From Hyalangium versicolor (lineage in GTDB: Bacteria; Myxococcota; Myxococcia; Myxococcales; Myxococcaceae), in NCBI RefSeq assembly GCF_020103695.1, contig NZ_JAHXBF010000037.1:46266-110265 (forward strand): a stretch of 64,000 bases of DNA, read 5' to 3'. A program made the position numbers and the translations under genes. Below the pieces are notes generated by a model that was not told the DNA's origin, ran no database searches, and saw only the letters and a program-made list of their open reading frames with translations. Numbering within the stretch: the first letter of the stretch is position 1; each line of letters starts with the position of its first letter. Shown here piece after piece: positions 60,797-64,000 of the stretch.

Positions 60797-62221
60797 ATGC
60801 CCAGCCGTCCTTCCGTCGAAGTGCCCGTGTCGATTCCGCCATTGGGGATGGGGGTGGTAGGAGGCTGGAGACTGCTCAAGTCGCGGAGCTGGGGCGCCTA
60901 CGGGACGGTGTTCCGGGCCGAGCGGCTCGACAGGCCGGGTGAGGGCACCTTCGCGCTGAAGCTTGCGCACCACCCGAGGGATCCGAGGTTCGTGCGAGAG
61001 GCGGAGTTGCTGCGTCGGGTCCGCCACCCACACGTGCCGTGCCTGCATGACGCCGGCCAGTGGGAGCATCCCTCCGGTCCCTTTCCCTACCTGGTCATGG
61101 ATTGGGTCGAGGGCGAGCCCCTGTATGCTTGGGCCCGAGGGCGGCAGCTTAGTTCGCGGCAGGTGATGGGAGTGCTTGCGGGTGTGGCCAAGGCGTTGGC
61201 GGCCACGCACGCGGCGGAGGCTGTCCACCGAGACGTAAAAGGAGACAACATCTTGGTGCGGCCAGAAGACATGCATCCCACGTTGCTGGACTTCGGCGCC
61301 GGAGACTTTCGAGGCGCTCCGATCATCACGAGCGAGGTGCTTCCGCCCGGGACGCCGGGCTATCGAAGTCCGGAGGCGCTGAGCTACCAGGAGCGCTACT
61401 GGAGGACGCAGGGGGCGCACTACAAGCCAGGGCCGGCCGATGACCTCTACGCCTTGGGTGTCACGGCCTATCGCCTCGTGACGGGTTTCTACCCACCGCC
61501 CTGGGTGCCTGCGGAGGTCCGAGAGCGCGATCCGTCGTTTCCGACGGTGGACTCCGAGCCGCCCGAGAAGTGGGTCACCGTGAGCCCGGAGCTGGCGGGG
61601 ATCATCCGGCAGTTGCTCGCGGAAGAACCCACGGCTCGAGGGAGCGCGGCCCAGGTGGCCGAGGCCCTGGAGGAGGCTGTGCGGTCTGCCGGGGCAGAGG
61701 CCGATGAGCCCATCCTCCAGCGAGCCTCGATGCCCCCAGCCTCGCGAAGGAGCCAGTCGGGGCCGTCACGGCCTGTTGGAGCGAGATGGCCCTGGGCCAG
61801 CGCGGCGGGGCTGATGTCAGCGGTGGGGTTGGCGTCGGCCGTGTTGATCACGCAAGTCGACCAGGAAATACCCCTACCACCGCAATCACTCGAAGAGCTG
61901 CCTCCCCCAGTGCGAGATGAGGGCCGCGAGGATGCAGGCACCTCACTGGCGACGGAGGCCCTCATGGCAAGCACGCAGGAGGAGCAGCCGCCTGATCTCA
62001 CGTGGGATGGGCTGGAGGGAGAGATGCCGGACAAGCCACTTCCGGGACAGGCGAAGCCCCCGTGCAAGCAAAGGAGTGCGGTGGTGATCAACGGGGGTTG
62101 CTGGGTGCGTCCGGAGGTCTCGACGCCACCCTGCAAAGAAGGAGAGTACGAATGGGAACGACTCTGCTACCTACCGATTCTCAGTGTGACTCGTCGTCCC
62201 TCGACCTCCGAGCCGCGATAG
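60797..62221 (+). CDS. Membrane-anchored Ser/Thr protein kinase
   Basis: 474 aa from ATG 60797 (AGAGGA upstream). Kinase domain residues 20-300: glycine loop SWGAYGTVFRAE, Lys55 in FALKLAHH, HRDVKGDN (H144-N151), DFGAGDF (D165), PGTPGYRSPEAL, and DLYALGVTAYRLVTG. One transmembrane helix (about residues 330-352, WASAAGLMSAVGLASAVLI) places about 120 residues outside, with a Cys-containing end (KPPCKQRSAVVINGGCW; TPPCKEGEYEWERLCYLP). This is the usual plan of bacterial receptor-like kinases. The substrate is unknown. The preceding ATPase and this kinase run in the same direction. Confidence 0.88.
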   Translation: MPSRPSVEVPVSIPPLGMGVVGGWRLLKSRSWGAYGTVFRAERLDRPGEGTFALKLAHHPRDPRFVREAELLRRVRHPHVPCLHDAGQWEHPSGPFPYLVMDWVEGEPLYAWARGRQLSSRQVMGVLAGVAKALAATHAAEAVHRDVKGDNILVRPEDMHPTLLDFGAGDFRGAPIITSEVLPPGTPGYRSPEALSYQERYWRTQGAHYKPGPADDLYALGVTAYRLVTGFYPPPWVPAEVRERDPSFPTVDSEPPEKWVTVSPELAGIIRQLLAEEPTARGSAAQVAEALEEAVRSAGAEADEPILQRASMPPASRRSQSGPSRPVGARWPWASAAGLMSAVGLASAVLITQVDQEIPLPPQSLEELPPPVRDEGREDAGTSLATEALMASTQEEQPPDLTWDGLEGEMPDKPLPGQAKPPCKQRSAVVINGGCWVRPEVSTPPCKEGEYEWERLCYLPILSVTRRPSTSEPR

Positions 62222-62231
62222 AGGGAATGAC

Positions 62232-63880
62232 TCAAGAAGAGGTCTGACCTATCCGTTCGAGAATGGACCGGATCTGTTCTGCCTCAGGGATGCGGAGTTC
62301 CTCGGCCTTCGTGAGGGCCAGATGGAGCAGGTCGACAGCCCGCTCGTGATCACCCGCATGATTGCGTGCGAGATGCAGCATGGCCAAGTTGGCACGCCTG
62401 ATAAGCAATGAGCGAATGTCGCCGAGCTTCTCGAAGGTGGGAAGCACCTCTTCGTGGCGAATGCGCAGGGCCTCGTCGGGCTGTCCTCGATTCTGGAGGA
62501 TGTCGGCGATCTTTTCGAGAGTAGCGGCCCGCTCGCGGATGATCCCCAGCTTTTCAAAGACGGGAAGCACTTCCTCGCGGCGGATGTGTAGGGCCTCGTC
62601 GAGCTGTCCGTGGTCCTGGAGGATGTCGGCGATCTTACTGAGGGCAACGGCCCGTTCGCGGACGTCGCCCAGCTTCTCGAAGACGGGAAGCACTTCCTCG
62701 CGGCGGATGCGGAGGGCCTCGTCGAGCTGTCCGTGGGCCCGGAGTATGTCGGCGATCTTACTGAGGGCAACGGCCCGTTCGCGGATGTCGCCCAGCTTCT
62801 CGTAGACAGGAAGCTCCACTTCGCGGCGGATGCGGAGGGCTTCGTCGAGCTGTCCGCGGGCCTGGAGGATGTCAGCGACCTGTCCGAGGGTACCGGCTTG
62901 CGAGCGGATGTCGCCCAGCTTCTCGAAGACGGGAAGCACCTCCTCGCGGCGGATGCGGAGGGCTTCGTCGAGCTGTCCGCGGTCCTGGAGACTGTCGGCA
63001 ACCTTGCTGAGGGCAACGGCCCGGGAGCGGATATCGCCCAGCTTCTCGAAGACGGGAAGCACTTCCTCGCGGCGAATGCGGAGGGCCTCGTCGAGCTGTC
63101 CGCGGACCCGGAGGACGTCGGCGATCTTACCGAGGGTAACGGCTCGGGAGCGGATGTCACCTAACTTCTCGAAGACGGGAAGCGCGTCCTCGCGGTGGAT
63201 GCGCAGGGCCTCGTCGAGCTGTCCACGGTCCTGGAGGATGTCGGCGATCTGTCCAAGGGTAACGGCTTGTGAGCGGATGTCGCCCAGCTTTTCGAGGACG
63301 GGGAGCACTTCTTCACGGCGGATGCGGAGGGCTTCGTTGAGCTGTCTGCGGTCCTGGAGGATGTCGGCGACCTTACCCAGGGCAACGGTCCGGGAGCGGA
63401 TGTCGCCCAGCTTCTCGAAGACGGGAAGCACGTCCTCGCGGCGGATACGCAGGGCCTCGTCGAGCTGTCCGCGGTCCTGGAGGATGTCGGCGATCTGTCC
63501 AAGGGTAACGGCTTGTGAGCGGATGTCGCCCAGCTTCTCGAAGACGGGAAGCACGTCCTCACGGCGGATGCGCAGGGCCTCGTCGAGTTGTCCGCGAGCC
63601 CGAAGGATGTCAGCGACTTTTCCAAGGGTAGCGGCCCGCTCGCGGATGTCGCCTAACTTCTCGAAGACGGGAAGCACATCCTCGCGACGGATGCGCAGGG
63701 CCTCATCGAGCTGTCCGCGGGCCTGGAGGATGTCGGCACGCATCCCGGAGGCGAGCGCGACTCCGCGTTCATCCCTTCGTGCATGATCGATTCGGAACTT
63801 TTCCTCAGCTGCGATCATTGCACGGTCGAGGGCACCGCCTCTGTATGACACCTCGCCGAATGTCCACAGCAGATGAGACC
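62232..63880 (-). pseudogene. TPR-array protein gene truncated by an IS630-family insertion
   Basis: The frame reads from the insertion point at TA 63881-63882 down to the TGA at 62232. A GTG at 63851 could still start a 539-aa product. The sequence is built of 11 near-identical 40-aa units (for example GQLDEALRIRREEVLPVFEK, LGDIRSRAVALSKVADILQD) matching extended TPRs, then a C-terminal RANLAMLHLARNHAGDHERA. Coding likeness continues to SHLLWTFGEVSYRGG right up to the IS end, so the 5' part is probably missing or displaced. TPR arrays of this type are often the sensor ends of STAND-like NTPases. Confidence 0.7.
62250..63740 (-). repeat. Eleven 120-bp tandem repeats encoding 40-aa TPR-like units
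   Basis: The DNA repeats with a period of 120 bp over about 1.4 kb, with many units near-identical (GCGGATGCGGAGGGCCTCGT in most). Not CRISPR: the repeats are contiguous, coding, in frame and without unique spacers. Confidence 0.85.
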
Positions 63881-64000
63881 TAGTGGAGTGTCCGACAAGT
63901 TTTTCAACATAGTCAGGACCGGTGTCGGTCCATCCATGCGTGCATCTTGGAGCGAGTCCAGGACCAAGTGAACGGGTGGGCGAAGAGGCGGTTGTACTCG
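63881..64000 (-). mobile_element. 3' end of an IS630-family insertion sequence, cut by the window edge
   Basis: On the minus strand a frame ending at TGA (63913-63915) encodes EYNRLFAHPFTWSWTRSKMH, then AWMDRHRS and a stop. The Y-N...PF-W-W-T...KM pattern is the typical C-terminal tail of IS630-family transposases. After the stop comes an AT-rich segment ending at TA (63881-63882), with GTGGAGTGTCCGACAAGTTT as a likely terminal inverted repeat. IS630 elements insert at TA, which matches the edge seen here. The element continues beyond the window. Confidence 0.65.

Noticed and set aside
62250..63740. CRISPR-like array
   Set aside because: Repeat period is 120 bp, contiguous, coding and without unique spacers; no cas genes.

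Overview
The window looks like chromosome from a myxobacterium, probably the Cystobacter/Archangium/Myxococcus side of the order. The evidence is very high GC with strong GC3 bias in nearly every gene, a MYXO-CTERM anchor on the first gene, a PilY1-like pilus tip protein, many lipoproteins, multi-domain two-component and eukaryotic-like signalling proteins, and DUF5953, DUF6310 and SitA5-like lipoprotein toxin families that are typical of Myxococcota. No rRNA, tRNA or CRISPR array was found. All names rest on reading the translations by eye; no database search was run.

Layout: 0-6.2 kb is one giant Ig-repeat surface protein. 6.3-8.4 kb is a minus-strand polymorphic-toxin island: a fragment of a SitA5-like lipoprotein, a DUF6310 nuclease-like lipoprotein, a DUF5953 partner and a small coupled ORF. 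8.6-16.8 kb holds signalling and housekeeping genes: a MshEN-REC-adenylate cyclase, a GspG-like pseudopilin, a triple universal-stress protein, a degenerate sigma-54 activator-like protein, a macro-domain protein with a coupled methyltransferase, and small orphan proteins. 16.8-22.1 kb is a haem-copper oxidase locus: SCO (minus), then a small membrane protein, CoxB, CoxA, CoxC-like and a di-haem cytochrome c, all overlapping. 22.1-24 kb is a divergent AraC/aldo-keto reductase pair. 24-25.8 kb is a GTGA-overlapped ATPase plus TOPRIM/DUF4276-like pair, a probable defence or DNA-processing module. 26-31.3 kb has a large hybrid histidine kinase and a LysM/C39/glucosaminidase wall enzyme. 31.3-35.6 kb has membrane proteins of unknown role, including tandem paralogues. 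35.7-36.6 kb is a lipoprotein with a tightly coupled cytosolic partner. 36.7-42 kb contains ThiD, a CBS protein with a Gly/Gln/Tyr repeat linker, an unknown protein and a VWA lipoprotein. 42.2-47.6 kb holds PilY1-like and TPR lipoprotein genes in convergent orientation. 48.3-52.5 kb is a second toxin island (SitA5-like AHH nuclease, Imm11-like immunity, DUF5953 remnant, broken JAMM-like lipoprotein). 52.8-59.1 kb is a receiver/Hpt/GGDEF signalling cluster with an LVIVD lipoprotein. 59.6-64 kb has an OLD-like ATPase, a Ser/Thr kinase, a TPR-array gene cut by an insertion, and the edge of an IS630-family element.

Three observations stand out. The CoxA protein keeps every haem and CuB ligand and the active-site tyrosine but lacks the D-channel aspartate, the K-channel lysine and the Mg-site aspartate. 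The two toxin islands carry reciprocal remnants of each other's parts, which reads as a fossil of toxin-tip exchange. The ATPase/TOPRIM-like pair at 24.05-25.79 kb has the architecture of an uncharacterised two-gene defence module.
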